Assembly: GCA_027924585.1 (NCBI GenBank)
Contig: BSBM01000440.1
Coordinates: forward strand, 9,790,001-9,854,000
DNA from: Larix kaempferi
Taxonomy: Eukaryota; Streptophyta; Pinopsida; Pinales; Pinaceae
DNA: 64,000 nt
Reading direction: 5' to 3'
Part shown: positions 45,776-59,105 of the stretch, piece after piece
How the letters are laid out: each line of letters begins with the position of its first letter
Position numbering within the stretch: the stretch's first letter is position 1
Made by a program: the position numbers and the translations under genes
Notes under the pieces: generated by a model
Database searches by the model: none
What the model was told of the DNA's origin: nothing
Seen by the model: only the letters and a program-made list of their open reading frames with translations

Positions 45776-46150
45776 ATAAGACTCAAGCTTTTGATTATGT
45801 AGATTACTAAGGTAGTGCAACAAAAGAAGATACACCGGACCTCAACTTTGGACTCTCTGGACTCCTAGACTCTCGAATGAACAAGTTTATGAATGAGGAG
45901 AGGATGGATTTATTTATACATTTCACTAGTAGTATTTGGTCACTCACAACTAGAAGGTGTCGATGAAACACAACTACACTAACTAGATTTAGGGCAAGAA
46001 GGACTCTACTTTTTATCTCGTCCCTTAATGATCCAATGGACATGTGGGGTTATGAATCTTGACATGCCAACAAACTGATGGAATTAAGTGAATATCCTAG
46101 TAGCGGATCACTTCCTTTATATAGAGAGATAGTTCTATTTGTCAGTGAAC
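45776..46150. other. hAT-2 interior, no gene recognised
   Basis: AT-rich, non-coding. No feature could be supported. Confidence 0.3.
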
Positions 46151-46152
46151 TT

Positions 46153-49100
46153 AAAATGGCTCAATCCACACAAATTTTCCTCGGCCAGTGATAACTTTTC
46201 CCATCACTATTTTAAAACGTCCCAACACTATAAAAACATCCATAAATTGATAAATAACAACCCCATGCACTTTTGAATTAATCAGTGATGAGAATAACGC
46301 CCCATGCACTTCTAAATTCACCCAAAGATGAGAAAAACACCCCAGACACTTCAATACTTGCCCTGGGCACTTCAAAATTCTCCCAGAGATGATAAAAATT
46401 CCTTAAGCCCTTCAATATTTTCCAAGCACTTCTAAATTCTCCCAAGGATGATATAAACTCCCCATGCACTTCAATATTTTCCCCAAGCACTTCAAAATTC
46501 CCTCGAGGCACTTCAATACTTACCCCATGCACTTCTAAATTGACCCAATAATGATAGAAACACACCATGCACTTTAATACTTTCCTCATCCACTTCAAAA
46601 TTATCCCAACGATGATAAAAACACCCAGACACTTCAATATTTGCCTCAGGCACTTCAAAATTCTCCCAGCAAAGATAAAAATGCCCCCATCCACTTCCAT
46701 GATTTCCCAGGAACTTCATTACTTGCTCGAGACACTTCAAAATTCATCCAATGATGATAAATATGCCCTATGCACTTCAATAGTTTCCCTAGGCAAGGGA
46801 GAAAAACACCCAACAATGATATAATCACCCAGGCAATCACAAAAATGCCTCAATCCACACAAATTTGCCCTGGCAAGTGATAACTTTGTCCATCACTATT
46901 TTAAAACGTCCCAACACTATAAAAGCATTCATACATTGATCAATAACAACCCGAAGCACTTCTAAATTCACGCAGTGACGAGAAAAATGACCCATGCACT
47001 TCTAAATTCACCCGATGATGAGAAAAATGCCCCATGCACTTCTAAATTCACCCAGTGACGAGAACAACGCCCCGGGCACTTCAATACTTGCCTCGGGCAC
47101 GTCAAAATTTTCCGAAATATGATAAAATTGCCCTAAGAACTTCAATATTTTCCCAGGCACTTCTAAATTCTCCCGAGGATGATAAAAACTATCCATGCAC
47201 TTCAATATTTTCCCAAAGCACTTCAAAATTCCCCCGAGTCACTTCAATACTTGCCACATGCACTTCTAAATTGTCCCAATGATGATAGAAACACCCTGTG
47301 CACTTCAATACTTGCCTTGACCACTTCAAAATTCTCCTAACGATGATAAAAACGCCCAGTCACTTCAATATTTTCCCCAAGCACTTCAAAATTCTCGCAA
47401 TGAAGATAAAATGCCCCCATCCACTTTTAATTTCACCTAGTGATGAGAAAAATGCACCATGCACTTTTAAATCCATCCAGTGATGAGAAAAATGCACCAT
47501 GCACTTCTAAATCCACCCGGTGATGAGAAAAACACCCCATGCACTTCTAAATTCACCCAATGAGGAGAAAAACGCCCCAGGCACTTCAATACTTGCCCTG
47601 GGCACTTACACTTCAAAATTCTCCCAGAGATGATAAAAATTCCCTAAGCACTTCAATATTTTCTAGGGCACTTCAAAATTCTCCCAAGGATGATAAAAAC
47701 TCCCCATGCACTTCAATATTTTCTCCAAGCACTTCAAAATTTCCCCAAGGCACTTAAATACTTGCCCCATGCACTTCTAAATTCACCCAGTGATGAGAAA
47801 AACACCCCGCGCACTTAAATACTTTCCTCGACCACTTCAAAATTCTCCCAACGATGATAAAAACACCCATGCACTTCAATATTTTCCCCAAGCACTTCAA
47901 AATTCTCATGGCAAAGATAAAAACGCCCCCATCCACTTCCATGTTTGCCCAGGCACTTCATTACTTGCCCTATACACTTCAAAATTCGTCCAATGATGAT
48001 AAAGATGCCCTAAGCGAGGGAGGAAAACACCATACATTAATATGATCACCTAGGCAATCACAAAAATGCCTCAATCCACACAAATTTACCTCGACAAGCG
48101 ATAAATTTGCCCATCACTATTTTAAAACATCCCAACACTATAAAAGCATCCATGCATTGATAAACAACAACCGCGGACACTTCTAAATTCACCTAGTGAT
48201 GAGAAAAACGTCCCATGCTAAATTCACCTAGTGACGAAAAAAACGCCCCATGCACTTCAATACTTGCCCCGGGCACTTCAAAATTCTTCGAAAGATGATA
48301 AAAATGCCCTAAGCACTTCAATATTTTCCCAGGCACTTCAAAATTCTCCCAAGGATGATAGAGACTCCCCATGCACATCAATATTTTCCCCAAGCACTTC
48401 AAAATTCCCCCAAGAACTTTAATACTTGCCCCCAGGCACTTCTAAATTCACCCAATGATGAGAAAAATGCCCCACGCACTTCAATACTTTCCTCGACCAC
48501 TTCAAAATCCCCCCAACGATGATAAAAACACCCATACACTTCAATATTTTCCCTAGGCACTTCAAAATTCTTGCGGTGAAGATAAAAACGCCCCCATCCA
48601 CTTCCATGTTTGCCCAATAACTTCATTACTTTCCCTAGACACTTCAAAATTCATCCAATGATGATAAAGATGCCCTGGGAACTTCAATACTTGCCCTAGG
48701 CAAGCGAGAAAAACACCTGACAATGATATAATCACCTAGGCAATCACAAAAATGCCTCAATCCACACAAATTTACGTCGGCAAGTGATAACTTTGCCCAT
48801 CACTGTTTTAAAACGTCCCAACACTATAAAAGCATCCATACATTGATAAACAACAATAAATGCCCCATGCACTTATAAATTCACCAAGTGATGAGAAAAA
48901 CGCTCCATGCACTTCAATACTTGCCTTGAACACTTCAAAATTCTCTGAAAGATGATAAAAATGCCCTAATCACTTCAATATTTTCCTAGGCACTTCTAAA
49001 TTCTCCCAAGGAAGATAAAAACGCCCCATGCACTTCAAAATTCACCCATTGACAAGAAAAACGCCAGATGCACTTCAATACTTGCGCTGGGCACTTCAAA

Positions 49101-49325
49101 ATTCTCCGAAAGATGATAAAAATGCCCTAAGCACTTCAATATTTTATGAGGCACTTCTAAATTCTCCCAAGGATGATAAAACTCCCCATTCACTTCAATA
49201 TTTTCCCCAAGCACTTCAAAATTGCTCCCGGGCACTTCAATACTTGCCCCATGCACTTCTAAATTGACCCAATGATGATAGAAATGCCCCATGCACTTCA
49301 ATACTTACCTCGACCACTTCAAAAC
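46153..49325. repeat. composite 40/20-bp satellite with higher-order structure
   Basis: About 3.2 kb of alternating units: a 40-base unit (GCACTTCTAAATTCACCCAG then TGATGAGAAAAACGCCCCAT-like) and a 20-21-base half unit (GCACTTCAATACTTGCCCCAT). A spacer block beginning CTCAATCCACACAAATTT and containing CATCACTATTTTAAAACGTCCCAACACTATAAAA recurs at about 46153, 46849, 48068 and 48757, giving a higher-order period of roughly 690 bases (one double-length). Open frames on both strands here merely follow the repeat. Confidence 0.9.
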
Positions 49326-51295
49326 TCCTAAAGAAAGTGGTAACTATAATAAAATCAAAACACTGCAGAAGGTGATCAAGGTGAAGCATGAAACTTAGTA
49401 GTTAAGATCTTCCATCGGTGCAAAAATCCCTCTGCAATGTAATCAACAATTGGTTGTTGGAAAAACCAATGGTAATGAACAGAAATATAATTAAATGAAT
49501 CTTTTATTATTACCCTTGGAATGCCCAAGTGAGATTTATGGGAGATCATCAAAATGAGAAAAACATAGTACATAAGATTTACACAGCTCAATCTGGTTGT
49601 CTAAGATATCTAACATGCAATTAAAATAATTATACAACACTCAAATTACATTGTAAATAAATATATTGAATAAAAAGTTTCATCTCTGCCCATACTAGAA
49701 AGAAGTACTTTTTTTGTCTCCAATAACTCCTTGAGAAGGCTTCCTACATACTTAGCTGAAAATTTTAGCAACATCTTCAGATCCCTGCATTGATGCATTG
49801 AATGCTTCTCTAATTTAGTCACATCTAGAATAATTTAATGACACTTGAGTTTCATCTTGGATTGCTAGTTCATCACATAGGATACATTTGCATTCTCTTC
49901 ATGAACATAAATTTGGAGTAAAATTTTGGGCTGAGGAGAAAATACTATGAACACCTCTATGAAAGAACAAAATGGCCTTCAAAGGCCAGTGGGGCCTCCA
50001 AAATTAATTCCTGAAATATGAAAAAAAAGCCTAAGCCTTATCTCCTTCTTAGTATTATTAGTTGATAGGAATTCCTACTTGAACACCATCCTCCAGTTGG
50101 GGCAATAATATGACAGGTACACAACAAGTTTAACAATGTCTTTGCAACAATCTCCAGTAATTAGCATAAATAAATTCCTTGCTACAAAAAGGAAACTGAC
50201 ATTTCTAGATGCTTGAGATTGATTGACATGTTTAATTTTTGTGTAGCATTTAGATAGCGTCAAGCAAATTCACAAATCAGACTCTTATTTCTTTGTGAAT
50301 TTTTCCCCATCAACACTATTATCTACGATGCTTTATTTTTCTAAGGCCAATTTTGACAAATTGGACTTGAAACAGATTTAAAAAAATAACCTCCCAGTGG
50401 TTAGTAGGTGACAAATGTGAGTTGCAGATCTCAATGTTGAGATCTCCTCTATTACAAAATATATGTCATAATAACAAGCTATTGACAAATTGGACTTGAA
50501 ACAGATTTTAAAAAATGACCTCCAAGTGGTTAGTAGGTGACAAATGTGAGTTGCAGATCTCAATGTTGAGATATCCTCTATTGCAAAATATATATCATAA
50601 TAACAAGCAAAGTGTTTCCACCAATGGTGATTCTGTGACACAAGAATTTGAATCTATTCAAACTTATAGGGTCTATTTTGGTTGTATGCTAGTGAATGGC
50701 TTGTTTGCTACAACACCAATAACATCAATCATGTTGTTTGTGATGCTCAACTAAAAGAGAAGCCTTTATTAGAAGAAGCTACAAAATCCTATGTGAACAA
50801 CAAAGAGCATTCTAACAAGTTGAAGAAGAAAGGGTGTTTCAAAATGATCAGGTTTCTCAACTAAACCCCCTAACAAGGTCAAGTGCATAGGAAAATGTTT
50901 ACTCCAATTTTGTTTGGAAGACTGAGCTAAAGCTCCTCTAGAAAATCATCAAAGGATACCACTATATAATCACAATTTTACTCTCTCAATTGTCACACTT
51001 CATGCCCTCCCATATTTATGGCCTCACAAGATCATCTGCCTATAGAAAATGTCTACTAATTCCCGGCCTTTCTTATGTATCAGAACAATAGCCCTAATTC
51101 CTGTCCTTTCTTGTGTATCAGAATAGTAGCCCATACAACCCAAGCGGTGTAAACTTGTAACCTGTGGATTTGATAATAATTTGTAATGTACCTCCTCATG
51201 AAAAACACTAAAAATAATATGAAAAAAATACATATATTTCCTTAAAAGAAAGGATCCAACAAACAACATCACACACTCTTAAAAGAAAGGATCCA
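49326..51295. other. hAT-2 interior, no gene; 127-bp duplication
   Basis: A 127-base segment (TTGACAAATTGGACTTGAAACAGATT to ATAATAACAAGC) is duplicated in tandem at about 50354-50480 and 50482-50608. Nothing else could be identified. Confidence 0.5.
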
Positions 51296-51299
51296 ACAG

Positions 51300-52155
51300 A
51301 TTTGTGAGTGGCTTACTTTTAATTGTTCACCGCATTCACAATATTTCAACTCACAAATTTTATAGTAAAAACCAGCTATCCATTTCAATTTATGAACATA
51401 AACCCCCAAGTCTAAAAATGGACCTATAGAGAATTTTCTGGCCTCTAGAAATATTCCCATGTCCAAAAAGAATTCTCGGGCTTCTTCTTCCAAGGTATAT
51501 GTGCTTGTTTCCATGCAAGCATTGTTTTTTGATATTCAGATATGGCTTGTCCTTCGCAATAATCCCTGCTCTGGGAGGCTGACCATGTAGAGATCTTCCA
51601 ATCACCTTAAGATTAACCAGTAATCATTTGCATTATGCTATTATCTATAATGAAAGTGTTACCAATTGGTTAATGAAAGTGTTGCTAATTGGTTAGCATC
51701 TTTAACACCCTAATTTATAGAGGCTAATCCTCAATTCCAAATATGTTTCAATGTCATTCTGCCACAATAAGATCAAGAATTATGTTGTATTGCATTGAAA
51801 ATAGAAGGCAAAAGTACCTCTTTGACTATGTTGTCATCTGTTGTTTCTGGAATGGACTTTTAATAGAATGTTGAATAGCAGAGAAGGGACACGGCATCTG
51901 GCTCTCTCAAACATTGTAGGTCATATCGATAACCATATTTAAAAACAATGGTGTTTCTAGTTGTGATGAGTTTCTGAGTGTTTTGTAGCATTTTTCCTTC
52001 ATACAATAGTTTTTTAAGGTGATCAATTTGCGAGACATCATCCAGCACCACCAAAGTTGGGTTCCATTTGACAAATCCTTTGTTGGAGTTGTATCCATGC
52101 ATCTTAGATGTTAAAAAATCAAATCTGCTCCCACCAATAATCTCATCCCACATTC
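51300..52155 (-). pseudogene. RPW8-type (RNL) NBS-LRR resistance protein, NB-ARC remains
   Basis: The minus strand reads MWDEIIGGSRFDFLTSKMHG, WNPTLVVLDDVSQIDHLKKL (kinase-2 LVVLDDV), TQKLITTRN (RNBS-B-like) and LREPDAVSLLC. After stops it continues with IGRSLHGQPP and then EEAREFFLDMGIF and YVHKLKW, the GLPL-to-MHD side. This pattern fits the helper (RNL, ADR1/NRG1-like) class of intracellular immune receptors. The P-loop, RPW8 and LRR parts are not seen. Several frame breaks make it a pseudogene. Confidence 0.75.
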
Positions 52156-54780
52156 TGTCCCTCTAAAATGATCCGTAAACCAAGAATAGAAATATATCAA
52201 ATTAATCAACGGAAATTATTTTGTAGCACAATCCAAAGCATTCCATTGAAACACAGGTGTGATGTACTAGATAAGGGAACATAAGATATTTTATAGGAAT
52301 ATTCTTTGGTGCAAGAAGAGCGTTCTAAACCAGAAACAAGGTGTTCAATAAAAGCAACAGTATTCACTTTCTGCAGATTTTTCTGGGATCCTATTTCATC
52401 ACTTGTCTTGGGTGAGTTCACCCCCCAACAGAGGTTCAATTTAGAAATTGCTAAAGAGTACCCCTTTATTTGGTCACAGTAGTTGGAAAATTGATTGGTG
52501 ATGAGATAGCTCTCAAGCCTAGAGGGATCAATAATTGGCTTGAAGGCAGGGTTTGAAGGATCCTCTTTAGGTAATGGTTCTTCACCAATATATATTGTCA
52601 TATTCATCACCAAGAGAAAGGTGAGTGGGCAACTACACATTAGGCTTTCAAAATATGCCCAGCATTATATTGTCAAGTTTACTTGATTGCATTTTACTCT
52701 GTTAAGTGCAACACTACAGTTTTGTGCATTGCTTATTTGTAGCGAAAACAAGTATGGAGAATGGCAAAAAGAATGTGGAATGGAAGGCCCAACTTACTAG
52801 GAAACAAAAACGGTTGCGGTGAAAATTATCTACCCAAGTTAGTAAGCACTCTTTCATCTAGATAAGTCACATACATGATCAAATACTAACTTTAAATATT
52901 GAACATACAAGTAATAGCGGATGACTACACATTAGGCTTTCAAAATATTGTCATAATAGTGGACGACTACACATTAGGCTTTCAAAATATGCCCAGCATT
53001 ATATTGAACACATACATGATCAAATACTAACTTTAAATATTGAACATACAAGTAATAGTGGACGGCTACACATTAGGATTTCAAAATATTGTCATAATAG
53101 TGGATGACTACACATTAGGCTTTCAAAATATGCCCAACATTATATTGTCAAGCTTACTTGATTGCATTTTACAATTAATTTCTGTTAAGGACTTTTTATG
53201 GGAAGCACTAAATTTACTTCTTAGAATGGCCTGGGTTGTATCAGCTCTCGGTACAGACAGCACTCAGCAATCAATCAACGGACGACTACACTTTAAATAT
53301 TGAACATACTGACTTTAATTTTTGGAGAGATTGCACTAGCTATTTTGGGCATAGTGTTAGTCTTCCTTGATGATTGACTCCTTGATTTAGTGTAGAACTC
53401 CCCTATTTGGCCTCTTGTCACATTTATTGATGGTGGTGTAAGTTGTAATGTATAAGTTGTTTTCAACTTCAAGGAACTGTCCTCTTCCATACCTAGGTAC
53501 CAAATGTGTTACAAATCACAAACTAGGCCTCCAAATCCTGCAAAATTCTGTAAAGAGCCTCATTGTCATCCACACCTACAAATTCCAATCCGTGTGACTG
53601 ATCCGCAGGCACCTGTGTCTGTTCATGTGATCTCTTTACATGCATCACTAATCATATTGTATTGCTTTCAATAGGACTAATCTTGATGCATCTAGTGCCT
53701 CTGGTTCCACTTCTCTATCTATCCCTCCATTTCTTCATATCTTCAAGCCTTCCATCCAAGATTGGACTGTGGGAACTCTTCTCTCTTTGCATCTCCATGC
53801 CTTCAACCTCTTCCATAACTTGATTGTGGGAGCTCTACTGCCACTTGTACTATTGGCACAACATCACATGGTGAGTGCTCAATCTTCTGAACATCACTTC
53901 CTTGAAATTCTGTGGATTTGTCAGCCTCAAACATGTCATCATCAATTTGATTCAGATCCAAAAGAAATCCACCCAGAGACAGATTGAAAGGCCCATTTGC
54001 AGCCTCAAATCCCTAGATGAAGTTGTTGGCTCCAATCAATTTCCTGTTGCAAACAACACATTGGAGAGTGAATCTTTGATTCTATGAAAAATATCAGTAG
54101 GTTTGCTTCATGATCAAATGCCTAATGTACAAGACACTATAGAGTGTGAAACCTTGATTCTATGAATACAGGTAATAAATGTCCTGATTTTTTAAGAAGG
54201 TAAATCCTACAACATAGTTGGGTTCTAGCATAAAACATAAAAATAACGAACAAACAAGAATGCATGAGTATGTGCATGTATTATAATTTATTATTGTTTT
54301 TATCGATAGAATACAAAAATAAGTAAAGCAAACACAGGGACAAAATTCACCAATTAGAAAATCCATCAATAACAATGTTGCAAACATCATCTCAGCGAAA
54401 AAATTTGCAGGGTTCAGAAAAACATCATTTCAGAATATCTCAAGCACACATAGGCAAATATCATCAATGTTCATTTTTTTCAATTTTTTATACATCTAAA
54501 TCAATAATAACATCAAATAAACACATTGCCATATGAATATAGCAAGAAAACTGATATATAATATATATTGCCATATGAATATAGCAAGAAAACTGATATA
54601 TAACATGTCTAGTGATACATCACACATAAAAAATGAAATGTGTCTTGAATCTTGAGTCATAAAAAAATATAACAAATGTATCAAGTTGAGGTATAAAAGT
54701 CAATTGGGAAGTGTTACCCCATATTAGCATAGGGTGTGCGCTTTAAATTTTTCAGGAGGAGTTCTGGGATGACCTGGGAA
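52156..54780. other. hAT-2 interior, repeats and unrecognised frames
   Basis: A motif GACTACACATTAGGCTTTCAAAATAT recurs about six times between 52640 and 53130, partly within a 140-base duplicated block. A minus frame at 52206-52640 and plus frames at 53769-54087 are unrecognised. A 45-base segment (GCCATATGAATATAGCAAGAAAACTGATATATAA) is duplicated at 54530-54605. Confidence 0.5.
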
Positions 54781-56720
54781 TCAAGGAGGCATTATAGGCT
54801 AGTTGCACGGATGAGAACAACAATGAGCAACAGTAAATCCAAGTCTGGATATTTTCTGGACATTTCTCCACCCCCAAACAACACTGAGAAGTAATCCTAG
54901 GCCTCTTTTGATGTCAAATAAGCATCAAGAAACACTTCTGTTATATTTTGGGCAGCTTCTGAAGGTGAAGGTCATATCAGTGGAAGAAGGCATCAAAACT
55001 CAAATCAGGGCACAATTTGGATGGATCTATGCATTCCTACGGTTGTCTGGGCTCTTTGGAAAAGACTGGGCATCATTCTCAACAGTTTCTCCAAGTTTTG
55101 GGTGTAATCTGAACCCTAAAATAGAAATAGACATCATATTTTGGGTCTAATATGAGCCATATGGGGAATCAAGGAGGCATTATGGGCTAGTTGCACGGAT
55201 GAGAACAACAATGAGCAACAGTAAATCCAAGTCTAGATATTTTCTGGGCACTTCTCCACCCCCAAACAACACTGAGAAGTAATCCTAGGCCTGTTTTGAC
55301 GTCAAATAAGCATCAAGAAACACTTCTATTATATTCTGGGCAACTTCTGAAGGTGAAGGTCATATCAGTGGAAGAAGGCATCAAAACTCAAATCAGGGCA
55401 CAATTTGGATGGATCTATGCATTCCTACAGCTGTTTGGGCTCTTTGGACAAGACTGGGCATCATTCTCAACAGTTTCTCCAAGTTTTGGGTGTAATCTGA
55501 ACCCTAAAATAGAAATAGACATCATATTTTGGGTCTAATATGAGCCATATGGGGAATCAAGGAGGCATTATGGGCTATTTGCACAGATGAGAACAACAAT
55601 GAGCAACAGTAAATCCAAGTTTAGATATTTTCTGGGCACTTCTCCACCCCCAAACAACACTGAGAAGTAATCCTAGGCCTGTTTTGACGTCAAATAAGCA
55701 TAAAGAAACACTTATGTTATATTCTGGGAGGCTTCTGAAGGTGAAGGTCATATCAGTGGAAGAAGGCATCAAAACTCAAATCAAGGAACAATTTGGATGG
55801 ATCTATGTATTCCTACAACTGTTTGGGCTCTTTGGACAAGACTGGGCATCATTCTCAACAGTTTCTCCAAGTTCTGGGTGTAATCTGAACCCTAAAATAG
55901 AAATAGACATCATATTTTGGGTCTAATATGAGCCATATAGGGAATCAAGGAGGCATTATGGGCTAGTTGCATGGATGAGAACAACAATGAGCAACAGTAA
56001 ATCCAAGTCTGGATATTTTATGGGCATTTCTCCACCCCCAAACAACACTGAGAAGTAATCCTAGGCTTGTTTTGACGTCAAATAAGCATCAAGAAACACT
56101 TCTGTTATATTCTGGGCAGCTTCTGAATGTGAAGGTCATATCAATGGAAGAAGGCATCAAAACTCAAATCAGGGACAAATTTGGATGGATCTATGCATTC
56201 GTACAGCTGTTTGGGCTCTTTGGACAAGACAGGGCATCATTCTCAACAGTTTCTCCAAGTTCTGGGTGTAATCTGAACCCTAAAATAGAAATAGACATCA
56301 TATTTTGGGTCTAATATGAGCCATATGGGGAATCAAGGAGGCATTATGGGCTAGTTGCACGGATGAGAACAACAATGAGCAACAGTAAATCCAAGTCTGG
56401 ATATTTTCTGGGCACTTCTCCACCCCCAAACAACACTTACAAGTAATCCTTAGGTCTGTTTTGATGTCAAATAAGCATCAAGAAACACTTCTGTTATATT
56501 CTGGGAAACTTCTGAAGTTGAAGGTCATATCAATGGAAGAAAGTATCAAAACTCAAATCAGGGCACAATTTGGATGGATCTATGCATTCCTATAGTTATT
56601 TGGGCTCTTTGGACAAGACTGGGCATCATTCTCAACAGTTTCTCCAAGTTTTGGGTGTAATCTGAACCCTAAAATAGAAATAGACATCATATTTTGGGTC
56701 TAATATGAGCCATATGGGGA
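54781..56720 (+). repeat. tandem array, exactly five 388-bp units
   Basis: TCAAGGAGGCATTAT begins at 54781, 55169, 55557, 55945 and 56333, always 388 bases apart, and similarity stops at 56720/56721, exactly five units long with no net indel. Differences are scattered substitutions. An 80-codon frame (start near ATGACGTCAAATAAGC-like at 54908, 55296, 55684 and 56072) is open in four units and broken by a stop in the fifth. I see no family for that peptide, and the open frame may be incidental. Confidence 0.95.
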
Positions 56721-58091
56721 TTTCACTCAATTTCATGGGCATGAATATCTGGTTGAGGGGTTCAAGTGCATTTAGATCATATGCCAGAGTCCATATCATG
56801 GAATTGGATAACTCCTGGTTGGGATGATTGCTGCTTTATTCCAACTATCTTTATAGACTAGACTTGTGTCACATACCTAATACTAACATAATAATATATG
56901 CTAGTTATATACTATAATACTTGTAACGAGCCTTACAGCTGTTACTTGTGAGTATGAGAAATCAAGTAATCATACTGGTATCAATAAAATATTAAATAAT
57001 TGATAAGAAGTGAGATGAAGAAATCTATTGAGAAAGTACATATTTATACAGTTACATAGGGAGGGACACAAAAACATGTGTACAGTTATAAAACTTAGTA
57101 ATTAATATATATTGTATTAATATTAGCTATATTACAATTTGACATTAAGGTGACATTAGCTATACCAAGGCCGATCATAATGGGTACAACATAGTTCCAT
57201 TCACAAGTCCCCATCATAATCCTAGATATCACCTAGATGAATTCGGATGCACATATTTAACAATGTGGAAATATGTCAACGTCCTTTTCATCATCCTCAA
57301 ATTGCACTTCTTGTAATTGCTATTGTTAATAAGCCCAGGCAATGCAATGATTTTATTTATGAGTTTCAAGATGAACAATTCAAAAAGAAAAACATTTATT
57401 TCTACTTTTTAGACACTGGTGCTTATCAAAGTTCATGCTTTACAATATTGCAACTCGCATACCTGTACATCGTAATTTTTACCACCAATAATGATAGGCA
57501 AGTACTTCTATGAGACGATTGAATCAATAATCTGGTCAAATGAAACATGCATCTCAAGATAAAAAGAATTCTTTTTTAAGGGAAATGTGTTTTGGTTTCA
57601 AAGATGTAACCAATATGAAATTATGGAATGATAAGAATAACTATCACAATAGATGCAGTTAGACATGCCGCACTATTAAGAGTGTTCAAAGACACTTTTT
57701 AAGTTTGTATGCTTCTCCACATAACCTCAGTAAGCTTGTATGCTGTTAATTGCTCATCTTTCTTGAACCTGAATTGTTGTAGGCTAGCGAGAAACTTAGA
57801 AATAAAGAAACAATGAATCTAACTAAATAAATAAAACATAATATCTAGATCATCAAGTCATCCACCATTCCTAATCAACTTTATGATGTAAAAAATTATA
57901 TGTAGAGATGGCCATCAAAAGCACTATTTGTATTTAGATGAAAAGCAAAAAAATAAAAAAGGCTCAACAAATTCTGTTTCAAGTTCCCAAAAGCTAATGA
58001 CACATTCCTTGAGAATGTCAAATCAAAAAAAGTATTGAGAAGTGGCATATGGATCAGTCTTCTGAGCAAAATCAATTACTGCATAACTTAC
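56721..58091. other. hAT-2 interior, no gene recognised
   Basis: AT-rich, non-coding apart from short frames of no recognised similarity. Confidence 0.4.
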
Positions 58092-58171
58092 AGGAATAGC
58101 CATGTCACAGAAGTCCTTTGACGTGAAGCTGACATTGGACTTGATTGTACCAAGAAGATGATGAGGTACTC
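58092..58171 (-). pseudogene. lone exon of tRNA dimethylallyltransferase (IPT2-like)
   Basis: On the minus strand TTTTTTAG precedes an 80-base exon reading GVPHHLLGTIKSNVSFTSKD then FCDMAIP, followed at once by GTAAGT. This is recognisably the VPHHLLG..FTAKDFRD block of tRNA isopentenyltransferases (the cytosolic IPT2/MiaA-like kind, which modify A37 of tRNA). Both splice sites are intact. I found no other exon of the gene on either side within the window, so it is probably a captured fragment. Confidence 0.65.
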
Positions 58172-58769
58172 CTAAAAAACATATGGTAACCAAATAAATT
58201 GATATAATTAATAGATCAAATTGCAGGAAAGAAACAAAAAAGAAGCAACTTGCAATAAATCCAAAAGAGCAATTCATAATATAGGAAACGAGTTTGAAGC
58301 ATTTTACTTGGTAGAAACACCCTCCAATTCCCTCATATTAAATGACAATTCATGAAAAAATTATAATTATAAAATACACCCAAGGATTTATATTCAAATG
58401 TGTCCATGACATTAATTACAAGTTAAATAAATTTAAAAACTAATATTGAAAGTATCTAAAATCCAAATGAAGCCTAAGAGTAGCATACAAGCAAATTGGA
58501 TGCTACATATTTCTTCTTCAAGAAACTTAATGCTCTAGAATGATAGTATAGATAAATTTTATAATGCTTTATTGTAACTGCCAGATGTTCAACTACCTTA
58601 ATTTCAAGAATCACATGTATGTCCTATTTTTCTTGTACTTTGTGTCCAAGAAATATAGAATGTCTTCTAAACCCTCACCCCCTTTCCATGATCTATACTA
58701 GTGTTTCCATGATCCAGTCTTTCTAAGTCTTCCCAATTTGGATGACAAAATTAGCGTTGTATTCCTCAT
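58172..58769. other. no gene recognised
   Basis: AT-rich intronic-looking sequence. No further tRNA dimethylallyltransferase exon was found here. Confidence 0.3.
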
Positions 58770-59105
58770 CTAACTTGCGATTTGGAATATGTTCCTTATC
58801 AAATTAGCAGTCAACTGCACATTGCATGTATTAGCCCCAATGGGGTTTCCTTGTGAATCACAGCACCTAACACCGACATGAACTAGGTCAACTATAATAG
58901 TAGTAGTCGAGATGGCTCTTGCCCGGTATACTCCACTCATGAACAAAGGGAAATGGTTTTTTCCATTTCTATGATTCCATGCATCTTCAAAGAGGTCTTC
59001 CAACCCTATTATACTATGTGTATCTCCTATCCTATATTGAGGTTGAGCCATAGAGTTTGGCTTCTTCCTTCCCCTTCTCTTTGGCGTTTCAGCTTGGTAG
59101 GTCAT
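58770..59105 (-). CDS. hypothetical protein, 111 aa, possible exon
   Basis: The minus-strand frame opens with MTYQAETPKRRGRKKPNS, an AT-hook-like basic motif, then a well-mixed composition (LEDLFEDAWNHRNGKNHFPL, GVRCCDSQGNPIGANTC) and a stop. Amino-acid use looks more protein-like than the surrounding shadow frames, and the start is an ordinary ATG. No family is recognised. It could be a fragment captured by hAT-2. Confidence 0.3.
   Translation of the reverse strand: MTYQAETPKRRGRKKPNSMAQPQYRIGDTHSIIGLEDLFEDAWNHRNGKNHFPLFMSGVYRARAISTTTIIVDLVHVGVRCCDSQGNPIGANTCNVQLTANLIRNIFQIAS

Noticed and set aside
46151-49301. Many 60-140-codon frames on both strands
   Set aside because: They repeat with the satellite unit in several frames and have no independent protein character.
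53769-54087. Two overlapping plus-strand frames of about 70 codons
   Set aside because: Short, Leu/His/Ser-rich, no family or splice context.
54908-56314. The 80-codon frames of the 388-bp array as a real gene family
   Set aside because: Substitutions do not obviously favour silent positions and the fifth unit has a stop; no known family.
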